Shown here in pieces: positions 44,148 through 55,072 of a DNA stretch of 64,000 nucleotides (position 1 is its first letter; the number at the start of each line of letters is the position of its first letter). The stretch is from Tilletia caries (Eukaryota; Basidiomycota; Exobasidiomycetes; Tilletiales; Tilletiaceae). Under the pieces are notes generated by a model. It was not told the origin of the DNA and ran no database searches. It saw nothing but the letters and a program-made list of their open reading frames with translations. The position numbers and the translations under genes were made by a program. The stretch spans positions 620,001-684,000 of the forward strand of contig JALUTQ010000033.1 in NCBI GenBank assembly GCA_032718865.1. The letters run 5' to 3'.

Positions 44148-44899
44148 TGGAAGAGATTGTAACTGACATGGTGAGACGCTCCCTTGCCAGCAAGGTAAGG
44201 AACCACATCGTGGGTATGAATGGTGTTCTTCTGGAAGGCCCTACCCGGACTAAGATGGAAGTTGCCGACGACCTTGTTGACATGAATCTTCCCCGCCACA
44301 TTGCACCCCTCGGTATTCTGCTCCCGGATCTTATCCGACCAGTGCTCCTGGATACACTGATCGATGTGGTCCGGGTCGGTGAAGGACCAGCCTCGGCGGA
44401 CGTAGGACTCGCGAACCTCGTCGCAGTTGTTGCAGCAGCCGCTCGCGGGGGGTTCGCCGCCGTAGCAAGAACCGCAGTACCCCTTCCCGCGCGTGACCGC
44501 AAGCCTCGCAGCCTCTCCCTGCGCATTCCGACTGCCTTCCTCAATGACGTCGCCCGCAGCAGTCAACCGGGTCCGCTGAACATCCTGATGTATGTCCGTC
44601 TGGGTCTCGCCGGAGATGTCCATGATGTCCAAGCTGAGCAAGTAGCACGGCACGCGCGGGAAGGTGATGTTCAGGTTTGCCGTCAGACGTTCGCCGCGGG
44701 AGAGGTCGACGACGAGGGAGGACTTGACCTGGACCCGGCGGTAGTCCCTGTACTCGGTGATGGTGAGGAGGAGGATGAGGATGGCGGAGAGGAAGGTGAG
44801 GAAGGCGCCGGTGCTGGTGCGGATTCTTACGTCGTCCATGGTGCGCCCGAAGGCGTCGATGCCGCGCAGGCGGGTGAAAACTCCGCCGCCCTTGCCCAT
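43238..44899 (-). CDS. ERV46: ERV46/ERGIC3 COPII cargo-receptor protein
   Basis: Membrane protein of ER-Golgi vesicles that acts with ERV41 in retrieval and transport. Exons on the minus strand (44899-44168, 44045-43782, 43678-43238) give 478 residues. The N-terminal cytosolic segment MGKGGGVFTRLRGIDAFGRT is followed by a span (AFLTFLSAILILLLTITEY). The large lumenal domain has CxxC-type clusters (YCGSCYGGE, GCCNNCDEV), GCNVAGKIHVNKVVGNFHLSPG and DFGHTVHAFGFG. The second span is FLTNLCAIVGGILTVFGIVDSLLY, and a short tail follows. The first intron (122 bp) contains a GA dinucleotide run near 44117-44142. The Ala/Gly/Asn/Gln-rich segment in the last exon is not part of the usual core. Confidence 0.92.
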
Positions 44900-45266
44900 G
44901 TTGATGATGTGTATGTGTGTATACAGAGAAATGAGAGGCTCGTTGTCGTACAGCTCGACTTGCCGACGCCCTTGACGCCGTGGAGCTCGTTGGGAAGCCA
45001 CCCGTTCTGCACGTTCAGCGTTCAAAACGGCCTCAGAACGTGCAGCAACCTCAACTCGCGAAACAACGTCTCCCTTCACGCTTCACGACTTCCATTGCAT
45101 GATCGGCAAGGAGCCCTCGTCTTGAAAGTTCTTGCTGACCCTTCCTTCCTTGCACGGTCTGAAGTCAGGCGTGTCCGCTTGTGCTCCCTACGCTAACGCC
45201 CTGCAGAAACCCCGAAGGCGAATAGAAGAAGCGCTTTCCTCCAGCTCTCTTCATAGCACAACACCC
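44900..45266. promoter_or_regulatory. Divergent promoter, ERV46 / PDI
   Basis: 367 bp between opposite starts of two secretory-pathway genes, which could favour co-expression. No specific stress element identified. Confidence 0.55.
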
Positions 45267-46753
45267 ATGATGCGTCTTCTCTCCAAAACGACAATCCTAA
45301 GCATCCCCTTCCTCCTCCTCCTCTCCCTCTCCCTCTCCCCCCTCATCCACGCCAACCCCTACGCAACCCATCCAAAATCCCCAATCCAAGACCTAACAAC
45401 CACCCCCAAATTCGACGCCGCCCTCCTCCAAACAGCCCGCACAGCCCCGCTCCTCCTCGTCCACTTCCACGGCCGCTGTTCCGCCTGCGAAGACCTGGCC
45501 TCCGGCTTCGTACTGGCCGCCGAACAGGCGGGTGAAGCAAGTGGGGCGGATACGGTCTTGAGGGATGTCATTTTTGGAAGGGTCGACTCGAAGGGGAATG
45601 AAGAGTTGATGGGGAGGTATGGGGTACTGGGGAATGGGCCTAGTACTGCTGGAAGCGACTCTCCACTCCAGAAGAAGGAGGACACGAAGACTAAGTCCAT
45701 CCCCGGCTTCCCCATCCTTGTTTTCACCAGTTCCGCAGAGGAGCCCCTCGTGCTTCCCCTCCACACAACAGACGGCAAGGCGGAAGTCACGGCCAATGCG
45801 ATTCTCGCCTTCGCACGGGAACAGATCCGGCTGCGAAGTCCTGTGCGATCGTCGGCTGCGATCGTAGAGGCTGCGGTTAAGGAGAAGGTTCTGGCGCTGA
45901 ATGCGGATACGTTCCATGGGGTCGTTGAGGATGAGAGTAAGGATGTCTTTGTGAAGTTGTGAGTTTTTTTTTTTTTAAAACTGACCTTTCCTTTCCAAGG
46001 TGTTCTGCCTTCTTGCGCTGACATCCCCCCTTGCTTTCGCGGCCGTCATATAGCTATGCACCATGGGTGAGCCGAACGAGTTTCCATCTGGGCATTTCGT
46101 GTTTTTGCCACCAGGCCGAGAGAGTATGACCCCGCTGACGACTGACGCCCTTGTCTGGTCCCCTTTTTTTCTTTTCTCAGTGCTCCCACTGCAAGAAGCT
46201 CGCTCCACGCTATGCCAAAGTAGCCGCCCTCTTCGCCAACCATCCGACGGTGAGCATGACATCGGTACCCGTCCTCCGAAAGAAAAGAGTGGGCAGGCTG
46301 ATTTCATGAATTCTTGTTTTCGTCTCCCTCATCTGCCTTTCATGGTTGCGTGCCCGGGAATTCACAGTGCATGGTAACGACGTTCAACGCGGACCCACCC
46401 GCCGAACGAGCGATCGCGAAGCAACACGGTATCCGAGGTTTCCCCACGCTCAAGGTAAGCCCCATCCTCCTTCTCCTCTGCACCATCCCACATTCCTTAA
46501 CCCACCCCCTTTTCCTTCGATACCACAGTTCTACCCCTCCAAATCAAACACCCTTACAAACGCCACAAAATTCAACCCAGAGGTCTACCGCGGTGCGCGC
46601 AGCCCGGAGGCCCTTGTGCACTTCTTGAACGAGCGCTGTGGGACGGAGATGGTGCTGCCGACGATGGGGGAGGCTGTGGGGGATTGGGTTGGTCGGTGGA
46701 GGACTTGGTTGGGGTTGGGGAAGGGGGAGGAGGGGCGGGGGAAGGAGCTTTGA
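45267..46753 (+). CDS. Protein disulfide isomerase-related protein with two thioredoxin domains
   Basis: ER oxidoreductase. Exons 45267-45958, 46054-46066, 46181-46249, 46368-46454 and 46529-46753 give 361 residues. A signal peptide (MMRLLSKTTILSIPFLLLL) leads to a first thioredoxin-like domain with an unusual HGRCSAC site, then a second canonical domain with FYAPW and CSHCKKLAP, ending in GIRGFPTLKFYPS. The 13-nt second exon encodes only YAPW and an intron separates that tryptophan from the first active-site cysteine. The C terminus GRGKEL is not a standard HDEL/KDEL signal, though it shares the final EL. The two-domain layout resembles Mpd1-like fungal PDIs. Confidence 0.82.
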
Positions 46754-47162
46754 GAGGGGGTGAGGACTGTGCGACGAGTGTATTTCTCCTCCCCTTAGGT
46801 CTCCTACCTGCAAAGTAACAAGAACGATTCCAATGTCGGATTCACGATTCAACACCCTCGGGAACGATAGTGCCGGTGAAGAGAGTTTGCGAGTTGGAGA
46901 GGTGGGAGAGCAGTTTTCATTTTCTGTTGTTTTTCATGATAGGTCGTCTAGGAACGAGACAAAGAGAGAGAGAGAGGGGGGAAGAGACGGGTGGGGTGGA
47001 AGTCGAAAAGATTTCGCGCCGGGGGACACGAGGGTGGGTACAAGGAGGGAGAAGCCACGGTGCCACGGCTTCCCATCGCCCAAAGGTCGAATAGTAGTGT
47101 ATGGGACCCATCACCCATCACCCAACCCCAACCCCCCACGCTCCTCACCCAAAAAGAGGAGC
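46754..47162. other. Convergent intergenic region
   Basis: Between the PDI and TOM20 stop codons. It is low in complexity; no gene recognised. Confidence 0.5.
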
Positions 47163-48743
47163 TCAACTCCACCGGGGCGAATCCCGGTTCCCCCCACTGG
47201 GGCTCTTCGGCATCGAACCAACCGGCTGGACAGAAGCCCACGATCCCGTAGCCACCTCTCCCTCCTCCTCGTCGTCATCATCCTCCTCCTCCTCCTCTGC
47301 CTCCTCGCGCTCCGGGCTGACGCCCGAGAAAACAGGCGGGGGAACGTTCTCGAATGAGGAGAACACATCCGCGGGCGCAGCCGGCGCGGGAGCGGGCGGG
47401 GCCACTTCCGGCGGATCAGCAACGCTCTCCCCAACCGCATCAGGCTCGAGCTCCTCCAGCTCCACAGCAGACGTCGCAGTGGCCTCCGCCTCATCTTGCT
47501 GTGCCTCGTCGTCGTCGTCCTGTTCGCCGACGACGTCCACTTGGGACAGGACGGGTTCGGCGGGGTGGGACGCTGTTGGTTTGGGCGCGGGCGCGGGCGC
47601 GGGTGCGGGGGTGGAGGGGGCGTAGATGAAGGACGAGTCTTCCTCCTCTTCCTCCGCCGGGGCGGTTGACTCCGGCTCGGGAACGGGCTCGGTGACAGGC
47701 TCGACCATGGTCGTTTCGATCGGAGCGGATTCCTCGACAGCGGTAGGAGCTGGCGTAGCCTCGTCAACCTCAGCCTCGACCGGAGCAGGAGCAGGAGCCG
47801 GGGCTGAAGTACCAGTAGTAACAGGCGTATGTCCAATAGCGCTCGAAGCGCTGATCGCGTCCCACTCTTGAGAGGAGGTCGTGCTGGCCGGACCCGTGGT
47901 TGATCCGAGCATCTCGTCGGAGGAGCTGTTGGCCGTTTGGGATGAGGAGGTCGGGGCGGTGTGGTCGGAGTCCGGAGTGGGTGTCGTTGCTGTTGGTTCT
48001 GTTGCGGGTACGGGTGCGGGTGCTGATGTATCGGCTGATGGGTTTTCGACGGTGTCTGTGGGTGCCGTGGTTGAGGCGGTAGCGGTAGCAGGAGCAGGAG
48101 TAGCAGCAGTCGGACCCGCTACATCACCATCGATGCTGTTCAGCTCAGCCGATCGTCCCGCCGGCCCACCAGCAGAAGCAGAAGCCCCACCGCCAGCGGC
48201 CATCTCCGAAACAGCAGCAGCACTAGCAGCCCCGGCCGTATTCTCGATCATATCCTTCGCGATCAACTCCATCACGATCGCGTAAATCTCCTTGCTCAGC
48301 GCTTTACTGTAGATCTCGAGCAACTCGAGCGGCTCGACATACACGCCCAGGGCTTTCATGAAGGCTACTGCAGCGTCGTACTGTGCGGCGGGACCCTTGG
48401 AGGAGAGTTCTTCGCCGAGGGCGACGTGGCGGTCGAAGTAGGTGCGCAGTTGGGCGAAGTCCTTCGGAGCCTCCTCCTTCTGTGCGCGCTTGACTTCAGC
48501 ATAAGCGCGCTCCAGGGCCGCTGCTTTCTCCGCGGGCGTGCGTGGAATCGACGCAGAGGTTGTGGAGGAGGAGGAAGAAGGGTCGGCGGCGCCCGTGGCT
48601 GCTGCCGCCTTCTTCTGCTGTGCGCGGAGGTTCTTGCGGTAGGCGGGGTCGTTGCGACGGCGGTAGTCGAAGTAGAAGGCGTATGCGACGCCGGCCGAGA
48701 CCAGAGTGGCCGCTGAGACTGAGACCACCGTGGAAGTCTTCAT
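47163..48743 (-). CDS. TOM20: TOM20 mitochondrial import receptor with long acidic C-terminal extension
   Basis: Outer-membrane receptor for mitochondrial presequences. A single exon gives 526 residues. An N-terminal anchor (VVSVSAATLVSAGVAYAFY) is followed by the conserved YFDYRRRNDPAYRKNLR, a helical receptor domain with FDRHVALGEEL, AVAFMKALGVY and LELLEIYSKAL, ending near residue 170. The remaining 350 residues are Ala/Thr/Pro/Glu-rich and very acidic near the end. Fungal TOM20 is normally about 150-200 residues, so the tail is exceptional. The 5' leader has a CT run (48748-48770). The first ATG is used. Confidence 0.85.
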   Translation of the reverse strand: MKTSTVVSVSAATLVSAGVAYAFYFDYRRRNDPAYRKNLRAQQKKAAAATGAADPSSSSSTTSASIPRTPAEKAAALERAYAEVKRAQKEEAPKDFAQLRTYFDRHVALGEELSSKGPAAQYDAAVAFMKALGVYVEPLELLEIYSKALSKEIYAIVMELIAKDMIENTAGAASAAAVSEMAAGGGASASAGGPAGRSAELNSIDGDVAGPTAATPAPATATASTTAPTDTVENPSADTSAPAPVPATEPTATTPTPDSDHTAPTSSSQTANSSSDEMLGSTTGPASTTSSQEWDAISASSAIGHTPVTTGTSAPAPAPAPVEAEVDEATPAPTAVEESAPIETTMVEPVTEPVPEPESTAPAEEEEEDSSFIYAPSTPAPAPAPAPKPTASHPAEPVLSQVDVVGEQDDDDEAQQDEAEATATSAVELEELEPDAVGESVADPPEVAPPAPAPAAPADVFSSFENVPPPVFSGVSPEREEAEEEEEDDDDEEEGEVATGSWASVQPVGSMPKSPSGGNRDSPRWS

Positions 48744-49270
48744 CTTGCTCTCTCTCTCTCTCTCTCTCTTGGACGGGCTTTGCGAGGGGGTTGAGCCTTT
48801 GCGGTCGAGGGTTGTGTGACTTGCGTGGCTGGTGGACGTCGTGCTGAAAAATTGTGCTGAGCGAGATGAGCTGAGAGTCGCTGCTGATTCTGAACCGAGT
48901 CGAAGTCAGTGAGAAGATCGTCATCGCAGGCAGACCTCAATCGCCGAGGAAGAGCGCGTCGGCGATTCAGCTCTCTCACAGTCTCACACCGGTCACCGTC
49001 GGATCGAGCCGGGGGGACCCAGCGGTCGAGGAGGACGAGGAGGACAGCAGCGACGGTGACCGGTGACAACCTGCAGCCCACTGCCACTCTGCGCTGGGAT
49101 CTTCTGCGAGCGTACCTATCTCAGTCTCCCTCCTGCTACCATGCGATCCCCCCAACTCAGACCAACGCGCTCCGAATCCACGTCGACCACTTCACAGCCA
49201 TCATGCACGATCCATATTCAAGGGAGAACAAAAAAGTCGCATTGGGCAAAAAAGGAAGGAAATGGGATGT
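48744..49270. promoter_or_regulatory. Upstream region of TOM20, reaching the NDUFS2 3' end
   Basis: Both flanking genes are on the minus strand. It contains the CT-rich TOM20 leader. No gene recognised. Confidence 0.5.
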
Positions 49271-51007
49271 CTATCTGTCCACCTCACCGAAGACGAGGTC
49301 CATCTGTGAAAAGAGAGAAGGGAGAAGGGCATGGTTGAGTCAGGAGGAGATCTGAGCCAAAAGGAGGGGAGTCTGGAGCTGTGTCATAAACTCACCGTAC
49401 CGATCACCGCCACACAGTCCGGGATGACTGACAAGAGGAGAATGGAGGAAGAGATCAATCAGCTCCTCACTCTTGTGAAATATGAAGAAAGAGAGAGCGA
49501 AAGAGCTAGAGTTGATACTCACAGTGTCCGCGCATCATGAAGTCTGCGCCGGCGAGATGTGCGAAGCCGGGTGCGCGGATCTTGCATCGGTATCTGTGTC
49601 CGCAGAGCAATAAAATCAAGTCAGCAGATCTCCCCGAATGAAGAGAGAGAGGAAGGATACGTACGGCTTGTTGGATCCGTCCGAAACGAGGTAGACGCCC
49701 ATCTCTCCCTTGGGAGCCTCGATGGCAGAGTACGTCTCCCCCGGAGGAACGCTGTACCCCTTCGAGAAGAGCAAGAAGTGGTGGATGAGGGACTCCATGG
49801 ACTCCTTCATGTTCGCGCGTGGTGGGGGCACGAGCTTGTGATCGTCGACCTTGATCTGTCCCGAGGGCATCTTGTTAAGACACTGCTCGATGATCCGGAG
49901 ACTCTGGCGGAACTCCTCGATCCGGCACAGGTAACGATCGTAGCAGTCCCCATTCTTCCCAACGGGGACGTCGAATTCGACCTGGTCGTATGCGTCGTAA
50001 GGCGCGACCTTGCGGATGTCCCATGCGACGCCGGATCCGCGGAGCATGACGCCGGAGAACCCGTAGTCGAGGGCCTGCTGTGCTGTGACTTTTCCGATGC
50101 CGATGGTCCTGCTCTTCCAGATCCGGTTTCCCGTGACGACTTCTTCGATCTCGTCGATCCGGGATCCGAACTGGGTGGCCCACTTGTGGATGTCGTCCAG
50201 CAGCCCATGGGGGAGGTCAAAGGCGACCCCACCGGGGCGAACATAGGCAGCATGCAGCCGCGCACCCGAGACCCGTTCGTAAAACTCCATGAGCTTCTCG
50301 CGCTCCTCGAATGCCCAGAGGAAGGGTGTCAGACCGCCGACGTCCATGACGTGTGAGAGCACGGCCATGCAGTGGTTGAGGATGCGAGTGATTTCGCCGA
50401 ACATGGTGCGGATCCACTTTGCGCGTTCGGGGACTTCGATGTTGAGGAGCTTCTCGACGGCGCGGGAGTAGCAGAGCTCGTTGGTCATCATGCTCACGTA
50501 GTCGAGGCGGTCGAAGTAGGGGAGGGCCTGGGTGTAGTTCTTGTATTCGATGAGCTTCTCGGTGCCGCGGTGGAGGAGTCCGACGTGGGGCTGTTCGAAG
50601 GGAGATGGTATGGTGAGCAGGAAGGGTGAATGAGAGAGAGAGATGGTACTCACGTCTGTGCGAAGGACCTCCTCTCCGTTGAGCTCGAGGATGAGCCGGA
50701 GGACACCATGGGCAGCGGGATGTTGTGGGCCGAAGTTAACAGTGAAGTGACGGAGGGCAGCCTGCTTGCGGTTTCCACCCTGCTGGAGGATCTCGTGTGC
50801 CGTGGCCGAGTGGAGATCCTCTACGGTGTGGGTTGCGGTGGCGGGTGAGATGCCCGCGTTCGCCTTGAGGGCGGGGTCGGTCCGGCGTTCGGCTGGTGCT
50901 GGTGTTGGTGCTGCTTCGGTGGCGAGACCGGCGCGTGGGAGGGAGAGACGTGCACTGCGGAAGGCGGCGCGTCGGGTTGCGGCGGAGAGCGTTGCTGCTG
51001 CGAACAT
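49271..51007 (-). CDS. NDUFS2: Complex I 49-kDa subunit NDUFS2
   Basis: Core ubiquinone-site subunit of complex I, related to the large subunit of NiFe hydrogenases. Five minus-strand exons (51007-50654, 50590-49665, 49593-49523, 49427-49396, 49303-49271) give 471 residues, the normal length. After an Arg/Ala-rich presequence come [60 protein letters not shown] and [12 protein letters not shown]. The ending FGEVDR is built from two tiny exons of 32 and 33 nt. Every junction keeps frame. It is divergent from NOP4 with 233 bp between start codons. Confidence 0.94.
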
Positions 51008-51240
51008 GGCTGGCAACTGGCACTCTTGTTCCTGTGCGTTCGAGGTCGACGGCAGCCAGCTTTCCCTTTCGCTCTCTCGCTGTGTGTGTGGCTGACCAAT
51101 CCAGAACGCTGACTGTCACGTGATCAGCAGGGCAACTCCCGATCTGGAATTTGGGATTTGGGAAGCTGGCCAAAAAAGTTGCACTCCTCGCTCCTCACAC
51201 AGCCAGCCACACACGCAGCACTCCAGAACAACAGAACAAC
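51008..51240. promoter_or_regulatory. Divergent promoter, NDUFS2 / NOP4, with CCAAT box and E-box
   Basis: CCAAT at 51096-51100 fits a HAP-complex site, the usual regulator of fungal respiratory genes. The palindrome TCACGTGA at 51116-51123 is identical to one in the RNH203/PDX3 promoter. Confidence 0.6.
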
Positions 51241-53654
51241 ATGGCAGCGACTCCATCTCGTGGGAAGAGCAGCGCGCCAGGAGCAGCCGCTTCTGCCACA
51301 GCAAAGGACGCAGGCACAACCCTCTTCGTCTCCCGCCTGCCCTACGAAGCAACCTCAACAGACCTCGAGACCTTCTTCTCAGCAATCGGCCCAATCCGCC
51401 GCGCATTCGTCGTCACAGACCAAGTCACTCGCTTCTCCAAGGGCGTCGGATACGTAAACTTCGCCCTCAACGAAGACGCTCACACTGCCCTCACTACCCT
51501 CCAGGGCGCTAAGCTCCAGGGAGGCGCGAAGAAGGCAAAGGCCATTCGCATCGAGGTTGCGAAGCAGAGGGACTCCTTGAAGGATAGGAAGCGCAAACGT
51601 ACCGATCCTACACAGCCACAGCAAGAGACTACCGCTGAACCCAACGAGGAGGAGGAGGAGCGAACCAAACGTGTCAAGACAGCCGACCACGCAGCCACCG
51701 AGGAGCAAGACGACGACGACGAGGCGGACGAGCCTGCCGCTGAATCTGACGCTGAAGTCGACGACGAAGACGATCAGCGCTTAGATGACGACGACGATGA
51801 TGAAGATGAAGACGACGATGACGATGAAGAAGACGACGACGAAGAGGAAGAAGCACCAAAACAACGACCCGCCCTCCCCACCCCCTCCGAAGGAACGACC
51901 CTCTTCATCCGAAACCTCTCCTACACCACCTCCGAACCCGAATTCCGCGCCCTCTTCGCCCGCTTCGGCGCCCTCCGCTACGCCAAGATCACCATGGACC
52001 ACGCCACAGGTCGAAGTCGCGGCACGGGCTTCGTCTGTTTTTGGAACAAGGACGATGCGGACAGGGTCTTGGACGCCGCTAGACGCGTCAATGGGGCCGC
52101 GGGGACGGGGGCGAATGCGGATCCGCTGCCGACGAGGGGGGGCAGGGTCAATCCGTTCTCCCTTGCTGCCGCTTCGGCGGGGTCGGGGTCGTCGAAAGAG
52201 GCCGCGCTTCTGCCGCAGGGTGTTCAGTCGGTCCTTACGGCCGATCCGTCGGCGCCGCTTGCTTCCACCTTGACCCTCCACGGACGGCTGCTCTCCATCC
52301 TGCCCGCCGTCGAGCGTACCACGGCGGAGAAGATCGGCTCGGCAGCCCTTCGGGAGCGGCAGAAGGCCGATAAGCGAAACACCTACCTGATGCGCGAGGG
52401 CGTTCCCCTCCCCAGTGCATCCCTAGCGGGAACCTGTCTCTCCACCCTCTCCGAGAAGGACAAGGAACGTCGCTTGGACGAGTTCGGCCGTCGGAAGAGC
52501 CAACTGGAGCGCAACCCTTCCTTATTCGTCAGCAAGACCCGTCTCAGCATCCGTCAACTGCCCCTGTTCGCGACGAGCAAGGTGCTCAAAAAACTAGCGA
52601 TCACCGCTGTCCGCTCCTTCAAGAAGGAAGTCAAAGAAGGTTCCCGACCCGATTTGGACGAGGACGAGCGTTCCGACTCAACGATCTCGCCGGCGCTGGC
52701 GCTCGCGCAGACGGCCGATGACGGCGCGCCGAATCGCAAAGCGCGCAAACAGGCTGAACGCCCCACGGCTGTGATTCAGGCCAAAGTGGTCAGGCAGACC
52801 GATCGGATTGATCCCGTTACCGGCGAGGGGCGCTCGAGGGGGTATGGCTTTCTCGAGATGGCCTCCTTTCAGGATGCGTTGAGGGTGTTGCGGTGGGCCA
52901 ATGGTCGGAAGGAAGTTGGGGACCTCATGCGGGAGTACTGGGCCGAAGAGCTCGAGCGCTCTCTGCTCGCCCTCAAAAAGGACGCCAAAGCTGGTAAGCC
53001 CGAAGAGGTCGATCCTACGGCGGCGGACGCGAGTGAGGGGGGTGACCGCGCGACGCGGATTGCGCGGATGGAGAAGAAGGTGAAGGAGTTGAAGAGTGGG
53101 GTTGTGGATAAGGCGGAGAGGGGTGGGGGGACGGTTGCGATTGAGTTCTCGGTGGAGAATGCTGTTGTTACGAAGAAGAGACGGGATCGGGTTACGGGGC
53201 CGAGGGTGCCTGGTGCTGGGAGGGGGGAGGGGGAGGGGAGGGGGGGCTTTAGGGAGGGTGGGAGGGATGGCGGGAGGGTGAGTACCTTCCTTTCTCCGGT
53301 TCAATGCCCTCCACGCCGAATTTTGTGCTGACGACGAACGTCTCTCTTCCTTTTCTGCCACAGGACTCAAAAGACGGTAGAGGAGGCGGACGAAACCGAT
53401 TCGAACGTGGCGGGGAGCGCGACGGCAAGCCCGACAGGGGTGGTGGCCCGGCACAGCGTCGGGAGAACTGGAACAAGAAGACTCCCAAGAGCGGTGGCGG
53501 CGGCGGCGGCGGAAAGGACAACAAGGCGACGGAGGGAGCGAATCGGAAGGCGGTGGATTCGATTAAGGGGAAGGAGAAGAGCGATAAGGTGCTGGGGTCT
53601 GTGATTGGGAAGAAGCGGAAGGAGCGGAGGGAGAAGAAGGGTGGTGGTCGTTGA
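51241..53654 (+). CDS. NOP4: NOP4/RBM28 nucleolar RNA-binding protein
   Basis: RRM protein needed for assembly of the large ribosomal subunit. Exons 51241-53277 and 53364-53654 give 775 residues. RRM1 (about 27-105) has LFVSRLPYEAT and GVGYVNFAL. A very acidic region follows, then RRM2 (about 218-300) with TLFIRNLSYTT and GTGFVCFWN. The central part has the family's RNTYLMREG and SKTRLSIRQLP. A third RRM-like segment ends GYGFLEMASFQDALRVLRW. The C terminus is Gly/Arg/Lys-rich, as in nucleolar proteins. Convergent with the lactonase gene, leaving 158 bp. Confidence 0.88.
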
Positions 53655-53812
53655 TCATCCCCACCTCTGTCCCCGGCCTAGGTATTCAAGTTTGTATATA
53701 CAGATCATTTCCTTTCGTTCTCTGGAAGTTGGATCCCGCTGGCTTCTGAGTGTGGTGCAGAGGACGGTTCGATGTTTTGCATTGAAAGGAAGAGAGAGGG
53801 AAATAACGATCC

Positions 53813-55072
53813 TCAGACAAACTTTGCAAAGTTGGGCTTCCCAACACCAGTAATGAGCGTCTCCTTCGTCAGGTCACCCGTGATCGGATCCCGGGAGAAG
53901 ACCATGACCGAGTCACTACCCTGATTAGCCGCGAGCACGAATCTCGAGCCCGCATCCCCACTCATGCTGAAATGTCGAACGGTCTTGCCGCCGGTGGGGT
54001 ACCAGTCCACCCAGCTCAGCGCCCCTGTACGCTCGCACCGGCTGAAGACGGCGATGTGGTCCTCCGTTCCCCCGTTGGGTGCGTTCCGGGTGGAGACGAG
54101 GACGAAGTGTCCATCGGCGCTGACGGCGACTTCACCTACGTTCGGGGCGTCCTCGGCGTAACCGGGGAAGGTCGTCCCGGGTGGTAGGACGAGGATTGGT
54201 TCGCCGATTTGTTGGAGTGTGCCTGTTTGGGGGTTTTGGGTGAAAGTTGTTATTGTGTTTGAAAGTTCGGAGACTAGGTAGGCGGTTGTTGTGGAGCGGG
54301 AGGGGGAGGTGTGGAAGGTGAGGTGTCTGGGTCCGGAGGCTGGGGGGAGGTTGATGGAGGGTGTGAGGAGTTTGAATTGGGCGCACGACGCGTCGTTGTC
54401 TGTCTTGTTCCCCGGCTGGGGGACAGCGAGGATGTGGATCTGGTCCGCTCCTAGGTCACACACGTACACGAACCTGCCCGAAGGGTCGAGTATAGCCTGA
54501 TGCGCGTACGAATGATCCTGCCGACTCAGCACAGGTCCACTCCCGTTAAACTGGAACGTCTGTGCCGGTTCCGTATTTACGAACCCTCCATCTTCGGGGT
54601 GGAGGGCGTGGATTGTGACGGAGCCTGCGGTGTAGTCCGCCGTGATCAGACAGGAGGGCTGCCCGGATCCGCCTGTTGTGGTCACAGTGACCGGTCCCGC
54701 GCCTGTGCTTGCTACCTGCTTGAGGGTGAGGTCCCCCGAGCTGGGATCGACGTCGAACGCAAGGACGCGCCCTACGTCCATCTCGTCGACGGCGTACATC
54801 TTTGTGAGTTTTCCTGAGGGGGAGTAGACGTATTCGAGCCAGCTGGGGCCGACGGCGTCGGTTAGGTTGATACTGCCTACTTGTGTGGCTGTTGCTGTTG
54901 CTGTGCCTGGTTGGGAGGGGAGGAAGTCGAAGTGGCGGATGAGGCCGTCGTAGCCGCTTGTGTAGAAGCGGAGCGACTCCCTGGGCGGGGTTGGGAGGGG
55001 GCTGGCTGTGGTGGAGGACATGATGGCAGCGATGAAGATGGGGAGCGAGAAGATGGAGGTTGAGGACAACAT
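53813..55072 (-). CDS. Lactonase / 7-bladed beta-propeller (6-phosphogluconolactonase-like), probably secreted
   Basis: Member of the fungal lactonase family that folds as a seven-bladed propeller (3-carboxymuconate cyclase / YbhE type). A single exon of 419 residues. The N terminus MLSSTSIFSLPIFIAAIMSS looks like a signal peptide. Repeating blade motifs are visible: GPSWLEYVYSPSGK, QPSCLITADYTAGSV, SYAHQAILDPSGRFVYV, ASGPRHLTFH, PNVGEVAVSADGHFVLVS, RHFSMSGDAGSRFVLAANQ and DSVMVFSRDPITGDL. Substrate unknown; fungal relatives may act on aromatic or sugar lactones. The first ATG that gives the signal peptide was chosen. Confidence 0.82.
   Translation of the reverse strand: MLSSTSIFSLPIFIAAIMSSTTASPLPTPPRESLRFYTSGYDGLIRHFDFLPSQPGTATATATQVGSINLTDAVGPSWLEYVYSPSGKLTKMYAVDEMDVGRVLAFDVDPSSGDLTLKQVASTGAGPVTVTTTGGSGQPSCLITADYTAGSVTIHALHPEDGGFVNTEPAQTFQFNGSGPVLSRQDHSYAHQAILDPSGRFVYVCDLGADQIHILAVPQPGNKTDNDASCAQFKLLTPSINLPPASGPRHLTFHTSPSRSTTTAYLVSELSNTITTFTQNPQTGTLQQIGEPILVLPPGTTFPGYAEDAPNVGEVAVSADGHFVLVSTRNAPNGGTEDHIAVFSRCERTGALSWVDWYPTGGKTVRHFSMSGDAGSRFVLAANQGSDSVMVFSRDPITGDLTKETLITGVGKPNFAKFV

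Noticed and set aside
47354..48285. Plus-strand ORFs antisense to TOM20
   Set aside because: Low-complexity shadows of the acidic tail.
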